A DNA stretch of 64,000 nucleotides, taken from Bradyrhizobium roseum (GTDB taxonomy: Bacteria; Pseudomonadota; Alphaproteobacteria; Rhizobiales; Xanthobacteraceae). A program made the position numbers and the translations under genes. Under the pieces are notes generated by a model. The model searched no databases. It had not been told where the DNA came from and worked only from the letters and a program-made list of their open reading frames with translations. Positions 44,838 to 53,252 of this stretch are shown here, one piece after another (position 1 is the first letter of the stretch; the number at the start of each line of letters is the position of its first letter). Location of the stretch: the NCBI RefSeq assembly GCF_030413175.1, contig NZ_CP129212.1, positions 2,294,001-2,358,000 of the forward strand, read 5' to 3'.

Positions 44838-45250
44838 ACGTTGTCCTCCCAGGGCGCTGCTAGTAATGGCAACGGGATGAACGCGTTGTGAACCGGATGT
44901 TCAGAGACGGTTGATGTTGCGAGTTTCGAAACTGGAACAGCTTCGGAAGAAGGCAGTGCTCCGGTGGCGTACGTTGTGGGCGACGTCTCGCGCGATGTTC
45001 GTCTTGTCGCTGTGGCCATCGGAGATGGGCGCGCAGGCGGCGGTAGCGATCAACAAGTATTTTCTGCGCCGCGAGGGATTTTGCGATTGAAGCTTCTCAG
45101 CTCCTGAGATTGCCCACGAGTTCTTTGCCGCCTGCGCAACGTTATCCAGTCCATGATGCATACGCTGCGGGTCACCTTGAGTTGATTGGCCCGACACCTT
45201 CGTGTCACAGGCATCGGCTACACGGCTGAGGCAGCCTAAAGGACCCCAAG
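44838..45250. other. Gap with one doubtful small gene
   Basis: A 413-base region. It holds the possible 58-codon gene listed separately at 44914. The right end carries an AAAGGA ribosome site for the gene at 45251. A frame on the other strand is long but has composition expected of antisense reading. Nothing else is seen. Confidence 0.4.
44914..45090 (+). CDS. Possible 58-residue hypothetical protein
   Basis: Short frame starting MLRVSKLEQLRKKAVLRWRTL, basic and helical, with a moderately hydrophobic middle (AMFVLSLWPSEMGAQAAVAI). It starts after a GAGACGG stretch, a poor ribosome site. No homologue is recognised; it may be a relic or chance frame. Confidence 0.3.
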   Translation: MLRVSKLEQLRKKAVLRWRTLWATSRAMFVLSLWPSEMGAQAAVAINKYFLRREGFCD

Positions 45251-45466
45251 ATGCCGCATATCACCCCAACCCTCGCACCCGAACTAGTCACCACTATGCG
45301 TTGGGCTTTGGATGCGGCCTCTGACCGCGTACCAATGAACTCACGCACGCCTGCGACCAAGGCCAAGATGGCTCAGCGTATCGTCAGGTCGGCGCGCGAA
45401 GGCATCACGGACGCACACCAGCTCGTGGCGGCGGCGGTAACTGAGGGCGAAGTGCCAGCGCTTTAG
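45251..45466 (+). CDS. Small hypothetical protein
   Basis: A 71-residue soluble protein with an AAAGGA ribosome site nine bases before ATG. It has an N-terminal stretch MPHITPTLAPELVTTM and a helical middle and end (TKAKMAQRIVRSAREGITDAHQLVAAAV). Short proteins like this are common and unnamed in Bradyrhizobium. No partner gene is evident. Confidence 0.6.
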   Translation: MPHITPTLAPELVTTMRWALDAASDRVPMNSRTPATKAKMAQRIVRSAREGITDAHQLVAAAVTEGEVPAL

Positions 45467-45814
45467 CCCGCACGTTCGTGTTCTCGGCAAAGTTCAGTTC
45501 GGCTCGCAGGTGTCGATTGGTGCCACGTGGCAGCTAGTCGGCTACTTGCCCCTAGAGCGCGTTTTCTGAGCCAATCCCCGTTCATTGCCAGAGATCAATG
45601 ATCCATCTTGTCCCAAGGGCAGACCGTCGCGGCTGAAGTCGCCAGCGAGATCACCGAGTGAGCTGGGCTCAGTCGCAAAAAAGCTGCCGCGACCGGAGAA
45701 AAGGAACCCCCACGTCTACGTTCAGATCGATCCGTCCGCGGCAGCCGCACAAAGTTGTCGACTTCCGATCTTGACAGGTAGAGGGTCATTTCTCACCACT
45801 CGGATCGGCTTTGC
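45467..45814. other. Intergenic region before the GH13 gene
   Basis: A 348-base gap with no convincing gene or RNA. Several short frames lack ribosome sites. The region just before 45815 (GTAGAGGGTC about 35 bases upstream) may hold the GH13 promoter; no clear -35/-10 pair is visible. Confidence 0.4.
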
Positions 45815-47428
45815 ATGACCACCCCCTGGTGGCAGACATGTGTTATCTATCAAATCTACCCGCGGTCTTTTCAGGACACCAACGACGACGGCATCGGTGA
45901 CCTCAGAGGCATTGCGCGGCGGCTCGATTATCTTGTCGGCCTTGGCGTCGATGCGATCTGGATATCTCCGATTTACCCGTCGCCGATGGTCGATTTTGGC
46001 TATGACATTGCCGATTATTGCGACGTCGATCCGCGCTTTGGTGACCTGGCAGATTTCGACGACCTGCTTATTCAGGCCCATCGGCGCGGCCTGAAGGTCC
46101 TGCTCGACTTTGTGCCCAACCACTCTTCCGACCAGCATCCATGGTTCGCCGAGAGCCGTGCTTCGCGCGAAAGCCAAAAGAGGGACTGGTACATCTGGCG
46201 CGATCCCGCGCCTGGCGGTGGTCCGCCGAATAACTGGATCAGCGATTTCGGTGGCTCAGCGTGGCAATGGGACGAGGCCACCGGACAATATTACTATCAC
46301 GCTTTCCTGAGGGAGCAGCCGGATCTCAACTGGCGTCATCCGGCCGTGCGGGCGGCGATGTATGACGTAATGCGTTTCTGGTTCGATCGCGGCGTCGATG
46401 GTTTCCGCATCGACGTGCTGTGGCACATGGTAAAGGCGGCGGACTTCCCTGACAATCCGCCCAACCCGGCCTATCGTCTCGGCATGGGCGAGATGCATCG
46501 CCTGCTTCAACGCCATTCGACAGACCAGCCGGAGGTGCACGAGATCGCCGCCGAGATGCGTGAAATTGCCGACTCTTATGGCGCCAAAGGACAGGGCGCG
46601 CGGGTTCTGATTGGCGAGATCTACCTGCCGGTCGATCGGCTGATGCATTATTACGGCGGTGAACGCGCGGAGATGCATCTGCCATTCAATTTCCAGCTGA
46701 TCGATACGCCATGGGAGGCGCGCGTCCTGGCGGCTGCCATCGCCAACTATGAGGCGGTGCTACCGCCGGGGGCATGGCCAAACTGGGTACTCGGCAACCA
46801 TGACCGGCCACGCGTTGCCGCCAGGCTCGGGCAGGCTCAGGCCCGCATCGCGGCGGTGTTGTTGCTGACGCTCCGCGGCACGCCCACGCTCTATTATGGC
46901 GACGAACTGGGTTTGACCGATGTCGTGATCGTATCTTCGGACGTGCGTGACCCGCGCGAGTTGCGTGAGCCCGGGCTGGCGTTGGGCCGCGATCCCGTGC
47001 GCACGCCGATGCCGTGGGATGTCAGCGAAAATGCCGGTTTCAGCGCGGTCAGGCCGTGGCTGCCGCTCCATGCCGACTGGTCAACGCGCAACGTGACACG
47101 GATGGCCGAAGACCCTCAATCCATCCTGGCACTTTATCGTCGCTTGCTTGCGCTCCGGCGCAAATACCTGGCCTTGTCGATCGGGGGTTTTGTTCTGTTG
47201 GATGTCCAAGACGACATACTTGTTTACGAGCGCCGGCACGCGGCGGAGCGGTTGGTGGTGGCCCTCAACCTTGGAGAACGGCCACACCGGCTTCAATTGC
47301 CGGAATGGGCGCGCGACAGCCGGTTGCTGCTGTCCACTGCCGAGGATGCAGCGCTGGCCGAAGACGGCGCCCTCCTGCTAGGGTCAAATGAAGCTGTCGT
47401 GCTCGAAGCCCGCTGCGGAGAAGGATGA
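45815..47428 (+). CDS. GH13 alpha-glucosidase
   Basis: Family GH13 enzyme, 537 aa, oligo-1,6-glucosidase/alpha-glucosidase branch. N-terminal WWQTCVIYQIYPRSFQDTNDDGIGDLRGI is diagnostic. Catalytic residues are Asp200 (GFRIDVLWH), Glu268 (LIGEIYLP) and Asp330 (LGNHDRPR). A C-terminal beta domain covers about 450-535. No signal peptide, so cytoplasmic, acting on short alpha-glucosides. It overlaps the following glycosyltransferase gene; the pair may serve storage or compatible-solute glucosides. Confidence 0.92.
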   Translation: MTTPWWQTCVIYQIYPRSFQDTNDDGIGDLRGIARRLDYLVGLGVDAIWISPIYPSPMVDFGYDIADYCDVDPRFGDLADFDDLLIQAHRRGLKVLLDFVPNHSSDQHPWFAESRASRESQKRDWYIWRDPAPGGGPPNNWISDFGGSAWQWDEATGQYYYHAFLREQPDLNWRHPAVRAAMYDVMRFWFDRGVDGFRIDVLWHMVKAADFPDNPPNPAYRLGMGEMHRLLQRHSTDQPEVHEIAAEMREIADSYGAKGQGARVLIGEIYLPVDRLMHYYGGERAEMHLPFNFQLIDTPWEARVLAAAIANYEAVLPPGAWPNWVLGNHDRPRVAARLGQAQARIAAVLLLTLRGTPTLYYGDELGLTDVVIVSSDVRDPRELREPGLALGRDPVRTPMPWDVSENAGFSAVRPWLPLHADWSTRNVTRMAEDPQSILALYRRLLALRRKYLALSIGGFVLLDVQDDILVYERRHAAERLVVALNLGERPHRLQLPEWARDSRLLLSTAEDAALAEDGALLLGSNEAVVLEARCGEG

Positions 47429-48440
47429 TCCCTTGCGCATCGCCATGCTGGCGCCGATCTCCTGGCGTACGCCTCCGCGCCATTACGGCCCCTGGGAGCA
47501 GGTGACGAGTCTCCTGACCGAGGCCTTGGTCGCGCGCGGCGTCGACGTCACCTTGTTCGCTACAATGGATAGCCGGACGGCCGGCAAGCTCGATGCCATC
47601 TGCCCGGCGCCATACTCCGAGGATCCCGCGATCGACGCAAAAGTGTGGGAGATGCTCCACGTCGCCCATGTCTTCGAGCAGGCCGGCAAGTTTGACCTCA
47701 TTCATAACCAGGCCGATTTCGTACCGCTGGCCTTTTCGCGGTTGGTCGGAACCCCTGTCGTGACGACGATCCACGGCTTCTCTTCGGTGCGCATTCTTCC
47801 CGCCTACAAGGCCTATGAAAATCGCGTCCACTACGTTGCAATCAGCGAGGCTGATCGCCATCCGGACTTGCGCTATGCTGCAACGATCCACCACGGTATT
47901 CCGCTCGAGGACTTTCCGTTCGACCCGCAGGGCAGCGAGGATCTGCTTTTCTTCGGCCGCATTCATCCAGACAAGGGGGCGGCCGAAGCGATCACGGCCG
48001 CACATCGATCGGGGCGGAGATTGATCATGGCCGGCATCGTCCAGGACCAGAACTATCACAATGAGCAGGTAGCGCCCGCCCTCGGCGACGGAGCCGTGGT
48101 GTATCTTGGCCCGGTTGGCGGGGCTGAGCGCGGAAAGACCCTGGGCGCCGCACGCGCGCTGCTCCACCTGATCAATTTCGACGAGCCGTTCGGTCTATCG
48201 GTGGTGGAAGCGCTGGCCTGCGGAACTCCCGTCATCGCCTGTAACCGGGGATCAATGCCCGAGTTGATAGAGGATGGAGTGACCGGATTTCTGGTGGACA
48301 GCCCTGATGCGGCAGTCGATGCGATCAATCGCATCGACGAAATCGATCGCGCGGCTTGCCGTGCGGCGGTATCGGCACGCTTCACGGTAGATCGCATGGC
48401 CGATCGATATTTGGCCTTGTACCAATCAATCCTCAGTTAA
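47388..48440 (+). CDS. Glycosyltransferase family 4, paired with GH13
   Basis: GT4 enzyme of 350 aa (ATG 47388, overlapping the GH13 gene by 41 bases) or 335 aa if translation begins at TTG 47433, which has the better ribosome site (GGAGAAGG). The fold begins at LRIAMLAPISWRTPPRHYGPWEQV. The donor domain shows LFFGRIHPDKGAAEAI, and the E-x7-E region is FDEPFGLSVVEALACGTPVIA. This form has a slightly compact C-terminal domain. Linked to GH13 by overlap, it may build what the other enzyme breaks down, or act on alpha-glucosides. Confidence 0.88.
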   Translation: MKLSCSKPAAEKDDPLRIAMLAPISWRTPPRHYGPWEQVTSLLTEALVARGVDVTLFATMDSRTAGKLDAICPAPYSEDPAIDAKVWEMLHVAHVFEQAGKFDLIHNQADFVPLAFSRLVGTPVVTTIHGFSSVRILPAYKAYENRVHYVAISEADRHPDLRYAATIHHGIPLEDFPFDPQGSEDLLFFGRIHPDKGAAEAITAAHRSGRRLIMAGIVQDQNYHNEQVAPALGDGAVVYLGPVGGAERGKTLGAARALLHLINFDEPFGLSVVEALACGTPVIACNRGSMPELIEDGVTGFLVDSPDAAVDAINRIDEIDRAACRAAVSARFTVDRMADRYLALYQSILS

Positions 48441-48797
48441 AAGACAGACGCTTGAAAGAAACCGACGTGCGGGTCGATTAAAACCGTGCCCAAGCGCGGA
48501 GGCGTTGATCTGGTTTCGGCTCTCGATCCCCGCTATTGGCGCAAAGAAGTCAATGAGGGATGCCGATGGGCTGGGAAACTTTTGCGCCAGTCCCCAAGTC
48601 AAGCGTGTTCAGTGACAAAATGCGTGCGACGACGGGCGTCGGCAGCATAGGCGACCAGGCTTTCGTGGCGGGAGGGCATGAACGCCGTTCAAAAACATTT
48701 GAATATATGTGTGTATGACGCAAGTCAGCCGTGCAGAGGTTGATTTGGATCAAGACCACGGCACGGCGGGGCCCACATTGTTCGTCGAGGGCGCGCC
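48441..48797. other. Intergenic region upstream of the first YeeE/YedE gene
   Basis: A 357-base gap at the boundary of the sulfur region. It contains the doubtful 50-codon frame at 48566 and an AT-rich segment ACATTTGAATATATGTG (48695-48711). That segment stands out in composition and carries ACAT/ATGT ends, and is a possible operator or promoter for the transporter gene. Confidence 0.45.
48566..48718 (+). CDS. Possible 50-residue hypothetical protein
   Basis: Frame beginning MGWETFAPVPKSSVFSDKM, preceded by GAGGG at six-base spacing. It ends inside the AT-rich putative control region, which counts against it. It has no signal or membrane segment and resembles no family I know. Confidence 0.28.
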   Translation: MGWETFAPVPKSSVFSDKMRATTGVGSIGDQAFVAGGHERRSKTFEYMCV

Positions 48798-49943
48798 GTG
48801 AATCTGGAAACACTGGTCGATCTTGCGGGTGGAGCCGTCTTGCTTTCTGCGGGCGGGCTGTTGATTGGAATGGCCTTCGGAGGATTTGCTCAGGTGAGCA
48901 AATTCTGTCTGCGTTCTGCGGTGATCGAATTTTCGCAAGGCGCGCTCGGTTCGAAGGTGGCGATCTGGCTGTTGACCTTTGCTGCCGCCGTCGCGACAGC
49001 CCAGGCGCTCATCGCGTTCGGCTTGCTCGATGTTTCGGAAGCCAGGCAGCTTGCCGCGCGCGGCAGCCTGTCCGGCAGTATCATTGGCGGCTTGATGTTT
49101 GGCGCTGGAATGATCCTGGCCCGCGGTTGTGCGAGCCGGCTTCTGGTTCTGTCGGCGACTGGAAATCTGCGTGCGCTAATATCCGGTCTCGTGCTGACCG
49201 TCGTGGCACAAGCCTCATTGCGTGGCGTTCTGTCACCTGCAAGGGAAATGCTTTCGGAATTGTGGACGGTGCAAGGAGGCTCATCGCGCAATCTGCTGTC
49301 GTTGGTGAGCGCCGGACCTCAGCTGGGGCTGTGGCTTGGTCTGTTGTGGCTTGCTTGCGGGCTCGTGCTCGCGCGGCGGGCCCGCATCGGCTATCGCATC
49401 GGAGCAAGCGCCATCGGCGTTGGATTGATGGTCGCTGCAGGCTGGCAGTTTACCTATGTCGTATCGCAGTTTTCGTTTTCACCCGTCCAGGTCAAGAGTA
49501 TCAGCTTCACTGGCCCGTCGGCGGACGCGCTGATGGGCTTGATAAATTCCACATCTGTGCCGTTGGGGTTCGACACCGGCCTGGTACCTGGCGTGTTTGC
49601 GGGCTCGCTGCTTGCCGCATTGATGACGGGGGACTGGAAGGTGCAGGGATTTCAAGACGGTCCCGGCATGTGGCGCTATCTGATCGGGGCGACGTTGATG
49701 GGCTTTGGCGGCATGCTTGCCGGCGGCTGCGCCGTCGGCGCCGGCGTGACAGGAGGGGCCATCTTTGCCTTGACGGCCTGGATAGCGCTCGCCGCCATGT
49801 GGGCCGGGGCTATCGCGACACATCTCGTCCTCGACGGGAAGGTCGCCCGTTCGGAGCTGGCCGGACCGTCGGTCGATAGCGGATCAACGGCCACTGAAAT
49901 GGATGACCGTCAACGATCGTTCTTGCTGCGCAGACAAGCTTAG
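48798..49943 (+). CDS. YeeE/YedE-family sulfur-compound transporter
   Basis: Membrane protein of 381 aa from the YeeE/YedE family, whose characterised members import thiosulfate. Around nine or ten hydrophobic segments are visible. The family cysteine motifs are ARGCASRLLVLS (first half) and LAGGCAVGAGVTGG (second half), on re-entrant helices, and a third Cys lies near SKFCLRSAV. GTG start at 48798. It is the first gene of the sulfur region and faces another YeeE homologue across a relic. The exact substrate is inferred from context. Confidence 0.87.
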   Translation: MNLETLVDLAGGAVLLSAGGLLIGMAFGGFAQVSKFCLRSAVIEFSQGALGSKVAIWLLTFAAAVATAQALIAFGLLDVSEARQLAARGSLSGSIIGGLMFGAGMILARGCASRLLVLSATGNLRALISGLVLTVVAQASLRGVLSPAREMLSELWTVQGGSSRNLLSLVSAGPQLGLWLGLLWLACGLVLARRARIGYRIGASAIGVGLMVAAGWQFTYVVSQFSFSPVQVKSISFTGPSADALMGLINSTSVPLGFDTGLVPGVFAGSLLAALMTGDWKVQGFQDGPGMWRYLIGATLMGFGGMLAGGCAVGAGVTGGAIFALTAWIALAAMWAGAIATHLVLDGKVARSELAGPSVDSGSTATEMDDRQRSFLLRRQA

Positions 49944-50032
49944 CTCCATTGAATGGTGGTGCTTGCGCAATCGTCGACAGGAAGGGCGATGACCCTTCGT
50001 AAGCCGGGAACAGCCGCGGGGAATATCTGTCC

Positions 50033-50467
50033 GTGCTCAGCCGGTTGGCCAGCGGACTATTTATAGTTGAAGTGGCGAGCGAGGTGAAGGCGCTCGCGAC
50101 GCAGACGGCAAAGGCCACAGACGAGATTGGCCAGCAGGTCTCCGTCATTCAGCAGGAGACAAGGCAGGCGGTCGATGCCATCCAGGTCATCTGCGCCACG
50201 ATCTCGGAGGTCAGCGAGATCTCCGCTTCGATCGCGAATTCCGTCTCAGAGCAAGGTTCGGCAACGCAGGAGATCGCTCGCAGCGTACAGCGGCGGCGGC
50301 AGGCACCGACCGGGTGACCAATGATATTTCGGCGGGTGACCGCGGCCGTATCCGATGCCGGTACCGCAGCCAAACAGGTCGTGATGTCGGCAGAGCAGGT
50401 CGCGAACCAGGCGGAGGTGCTGCGTCGCAAGGTCCGCCAGTTCTTGATGACGATCCGGGCCGCATGA
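50033..50467 (+). pseudogene. Degraded methyl-accepting chemotaxis protein (C-terminal remnant)
   Basis: The first frame reads VASEVKALATQTAKATDEI, QETRQAVDAIQVICATISEV and SEQGSATQEIARSVQ, the classic signalling and second methylation region of a Bradyrhizobium MCP. It then breaks near 50292. A second frame gives AAAGTDRVTNDISA, and a third gives VTAAVSDAGTAAKQVV, SAEQVANQAEVLRRKVRQFL to a stop at 50467. The segment before VASEV (LSRLASGLFIVE) looks like the end of a HAMP domain, which suggests an internal deletion as well. At least two frameshifts make it non-functional. Confidence 0.85.
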
Positions 50468-50486
50468 CAAGGCGGCCGTGACGCCG

Positions 50487-51596
50487 TCACTCCAATGGCT
50501 GCTTTCGGCTGCGCAGGCTGGCCCAACGGCGTTGGATGATCTCGCTCACGGAATCATCGACCAGCAGGGCGATGCCCAATCGTGAACCCAGAACCATGCC
50601 GCCGACGGCGAAGGGCCATGACAGCGCCAGCATCGAACCGGCGGTGATGCCCTGACCGATAGTGCAGCCGCCGGCCAGGATGCCGCCAATTCCCATCAAT
50701 GCCGCGCCCACCAGATGGCGCCGCATCTCGTGATCGTCATCGAATGCCTCCCATCGCAGCTCGGCGGATCGCCACGCCGCCAGCCACGAACCGGCCACGA
50801 CACCGAATACGCTGCCGACGCCGAAATCGGCGAAGCTCGAAGCGTTCAGCACGCCCGCATACAGCGCCTTGCCGATGGTGGAGACGAAGGTCAGGCTTTG
50901 CGGTCGTATCGCAACGTCAAACTCATCCCCCAATGAATTCGTGACGACCCAGCCCGCGACCACCAGGACGCCGAGCGCGATGCCCGCGGACAGCAACCGC
51001 GGCGCACGCCGCAATCGCGGATCTCCGAGCGCAATCAGGCAAAGCCCTGCGCCCACCGCGATGGCGAGACCGGGGCGGACGTCGAAGCCAAACGCGTGCG
51101 AGGTGAGCGAGGCCATGTCGGACGCGATACCATCGGGCATTCCGATCGAAAGACGCTCCAGCGCATCGATGCGGACGCTGGCCAGGACGCCGCGCAGCGC
51201 CGCATAGGCGGTCGCGCCCAGGACCAGGATCACGATCAGACTGCGCAGGTCACCGGTGCCGAGACGAACCAGCGAGCCAAATCCGCAGGTGCCAACCATG
51301 GCCATGCCGATCCCGAAGAACAGGCTACCAAGCAGGATGGCAACGATCGGCAGGCTCGGCAAGGTATAGGTTGTCAGCTCGGGGCGAAGGACGCCGCTGA
51401 TGACCAGCGATTGCGTCCCGAGGATTGCAATGCCGAGTGCCAGACCGAAAATCCGGAGGCGTCGGCTGTCGCCGCCCATCAGTGCATCCTCGATGGCGCC
51501 AAACGAACAAAGTCTGGCATGGCGGACGGCGAAGCCGGCGGCTGCGCCGATGGCAAAGCCGCCAAGCCCCGGCATCCACGCCGCCAGGCTTTGCAT
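50487..51596 (-). CDS. YeeE/YedE-family transporter (SoxT-like)
   Basis: Second YeeE/YedE membrane protein, 369 aa, with the Cys motifs MVGTCGFGSLVR and LAGGCTIGQGITAGS, and a further Cys in HARLCSFGAIEDA. About nine hydrophobic segments. It is the last gene of a minus-strand unit behind the ArsR-type regulator and the periplasmic thioredoxin, matching SoxT of sox clusters. It probably imports a sulfur compound into the cytoplasm, where the regulator can sense it. Confidence 0.87.
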   Translation of the reverse strand: MQSLAAWMPGLGGFAIGAAAGFAVRHARLCSFGAIEDALMGGDSRRLRIFGLALGIAILGTQSLVISGVLRPELTTYTLPSLPIVAILLGSLFFGIGMAMVGTCGFGSLVRLGTGDLRSLIVILVLGATAYAALRGVLASVRIDALERLSIGMPDGIASDMASLTSHAFGFDVRPGLAIAVGAGLCLIALGDPRLRRAPRLLSAGIALGVLVVAGWVVTNSLGDEFDVAIRPQSLTFVSTIGKALYAGVLNASSFADFGVGSVFGVVAGSWLAAWRSAELRWEAFDDDHEMRRHLVGAALMGIGGILAGGCTIGQGITAGSMLALSWPFAVGGMVLGSRLGIALLVDDSVSEIIQRRWASLRSRKQPLE

Positions 51597-51632
51597 GGGT
51601 TCTCCCTGAATTCTGGTTGCTCGTTCGGCCAG

Positions 51633-52010
51633 TTATGTTTTCTGGTCCGCTGTGACCGGCGCGCAGAAGATATTGTAGATGACAGAAATCACCTGGCGCA
51701 CATCATCATTGGCCAAGCTGTAGTAGATGGTCTTGCCGTCGCGTCGGGTATCGACCATGCCGTCATAGCGAAGCCGCGCGAGTTGTTGGGACACCGCCGA
51801 CTGCCGCAATGACAGAATGTTCTCCAGTTCCGTGACCGATCGTTCACGCTCCGCAAGCAGGCACAGCAGCAGCAGGCGATTCTCGTGGGATACCGCCTTG
51901 AGGAAATTGCTGGCCTTGCGCGCCTTGCGCATCAACTGATCGAGCTCGGGCGAATACTCCGCGCCATCGCGCAGTTCGGTTTCAAGTTCGGTCGAGAGGA
52001 TCGAGGACAT
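51633..52010 (-). CDS. soxR: ArsR-family regulator SoxR with a redox cysteine pair
   Basis: Winged-helix repressor, 125 aa. Residues 29-97 are the ArsR-type HTH (FLKAVSHENRLLLLCLLAE, SVTELENILSLRQSAVSQQL, LRYDGMVDTRRDGKTIYYSL). Cys50 and Cys116 are the only cysteines and occupy the places of the disulfide/tetrasulfide-forming pair of BigR, SqrR and SoxR, so sensing of sulfane sulfur is likely. It lies between the thioredoxin and YeeE genes and presumably controls the sox genes on both sides. Not to be confused with the MerR-type SoxR of E. coli. Confidence 0.9.
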   Translation of the reverse strand: MSSILSTELETELRDGAEYSPELDQLMRKARKASNFLKAVSHENRLLLLCLLAERERSVTELENILSLRQSAVSQQLARLRYDGMVDTRRDGKTIYYSLANDDVRQVISVIYNIFCAPVTADQKT

Positions 52011-52047
52011 TGCGATCAGATTCTTTCAAAATGCGAAACCAGAACGG

Positions 52048-52446
52048 TCAGGTCCGGTTCGTGCCCGGACGGGGCGTTGTAATCTTGCCAGCAAGGGCAC
52101 CGAGCAAACCCCAGAATGCATCGTCGTTGATATAGCCGGTGATGCGACCGATTTCCCGGCCGTTGTCCACGACGACGAAAGTCGGCGTGAAGCGCACCGG
52201 CGATGCGAGGGTAATCCCGCCGGCAGCCTGGGTATCCACGTTGACGCGGCGTAGCGGAAGCACTCTGGCTTCGGCGGTCTTGTCGTAAACGGGACCGATC
52301 TCGCGGTCCCAGCGTTGGCACCAGACGCAGCCATCGCGCTCAAACATCAGAAGTTCGGAAGCCTGCGCCGCGACCGGCCAAAGCGGGGCCGACACCAGCA
52401 GAATCAGGGCGAGCAGCGATGTTTGTTGAAGCTTCCCCAAGGACAT
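52048..52446 (-). CDS. soxS: SoxS-type periplasmic thioredoxin
   Basis: Thioredoxin-fold protein, 132 aa from ATG 52446 (an ATG at 52455 would add three residues; neither has a good ribosome site). Signal peptide about 1-30 (LALILLVSAPLWPVAAQA). The active site is Cys40-x2-Cys43 (ERDGCVWCQRWD), and the cis-Pro loop is RFTPTFVVVDNGREIGRI. SoxS proteins reduce SoxY in thiosulfate-oxidising bacteria. It is the first gene of the minus-strand soxS-soxR-yeeE unit and is divergent from ccdA. Confidence 0.85.
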   Translation of the reverse strand: MSLGKLQQTSLLALILLVSAPLWPVAAQASELLMFERDGCVWCQRWDREIGPVYDKTAEARVLPLRRVNVDTQAAGGITLASPVRFTPTFVVVDNGREIGRITGYINDDAFWGLLGALAGKITTPRPGTNRT

Positions 52447-52457
52447 GCCATACATAT

Positions 52458-52471
52458 ATACGAATTCGCAT
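52458..52471. promoter_or_regulatory. Candidate SoxR operator in the divergent soxS/soxV promoter
   Basis: A nearly perfect 14-bp palindrome, ATACGAATTCGCAT, matching its own complement at 12 of 14 positions, centred between the two divergent start codons and next to a TATATA run. ArsR-type SoxR repressors bind such palindromes; the assignment to this regulator is inference. Confidence 0.5.
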
Positions 52472-52495
52472 GTGTCTACCAGAGCCGGAAGCGCC

Positions 52496-53239
52496 GTGAT
52501 TTCCAATATTTCACTGATGGGGGCGCTGGGGGCGGGACTGCTGTCTTTCCTGTCGCCGTGCGTTCTGCCCCTGGTGCCGCCCTACCTGTGCTTCCTGGCA
52601 GGCGTGAGCCTTGAGGATCTCAAGCAGGAAGATTCACCGCGCGCTTTCCGTCCGAATTGGCATGTGGTCGCGCTGTCGTGTGCCTTCGTGCTTGGCTTCT
52701 CCACTGTGTTTGTTGCGCTTGGCGCGTCGGCGTCGCTGATCGGCAGGACGGTGAGCGAACATTTCGACACGCTAGGCATGATCGCCGGCGTGGTGATCGT
52801 GATCCTCGGCCTGCACTTCCTCGGCCTGTTCAGGATCGGTGTGCTGTTTCGCGAGCTCCGCTTTCAGAGCGTCACCAGGCCGGCAGGCTATTTCGGCGCT
52901 TACCTGGTCGGCCTCGCCTTTGCGTTTGGGTGGACGCCTTGCGCGGGTCCTGTATTGGCGGCGATCCTGATCGTGGCAGGTGGCGAGGCGTCGGCCGCTC
53001 GCGGCACGTTGCTGCTCGGTACCTATGCGCTCGGCATCGGCATCCCCTTTTTGCTGGCGTCGCTGTTCTCGGGGCAGTTCATCAGATTGGTGGGGCGCAT
53101 GCGCAACTACATGGGCGGGATCGAGAAGATCATCGGGGCCGGACTGGTCCTGACCGGGGTTCTGTTCCTGACAGGTGGCATGCCGCGTATCGCCGGCTGG
53201 TTGTTGGAGACTTTTCCAGCATTCGGCGCGGTTGGATGA
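52496..53239 (+). CDS. soxV: CcdA/SoxV-type thiol-disulfide membrane transporter
   Basis: DsbD-gamma/CcdA family membrane protein, 247 aa. The reactive cysteines lie in LSPCVLPL (first helix) and TPCAGPV. About six membrane helices. GTG start at 52496 follows CGGAAG at proper spacing; the frame is open from 52445, but that would cross the divergent promoter and overlap soxS. It carries electrons from cytoplasmic thioredoxin to the periplasmic SoxS and SoxW. SoxW is encoded 13 bases downstream. Confidence 0.9.
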   Translation: MISNISLMGALGAGLLSFLSPCVLPLVPPYLCFLAGVSLEDLKQEDSPRAFRPNWHVVALSCAFVLGFSTVFVALGASASLIGRTVSEHFDTLGMIAGVVIVILGLHFLGLFRIGVLFRELRFQSVTRPAGYFGAYLVGLAFAFGWTPCAGPVLAAILIVAGGEASAARGTLLLGTYALGIGIPFLLASLFSGQFIRLVGRMRNYMGGIEKIIGAGLVLTGVLFLTGGMPRIAGWLLETFPAFGAVG

Positions 53240-53252
53240 AGGGGAGGCACCC

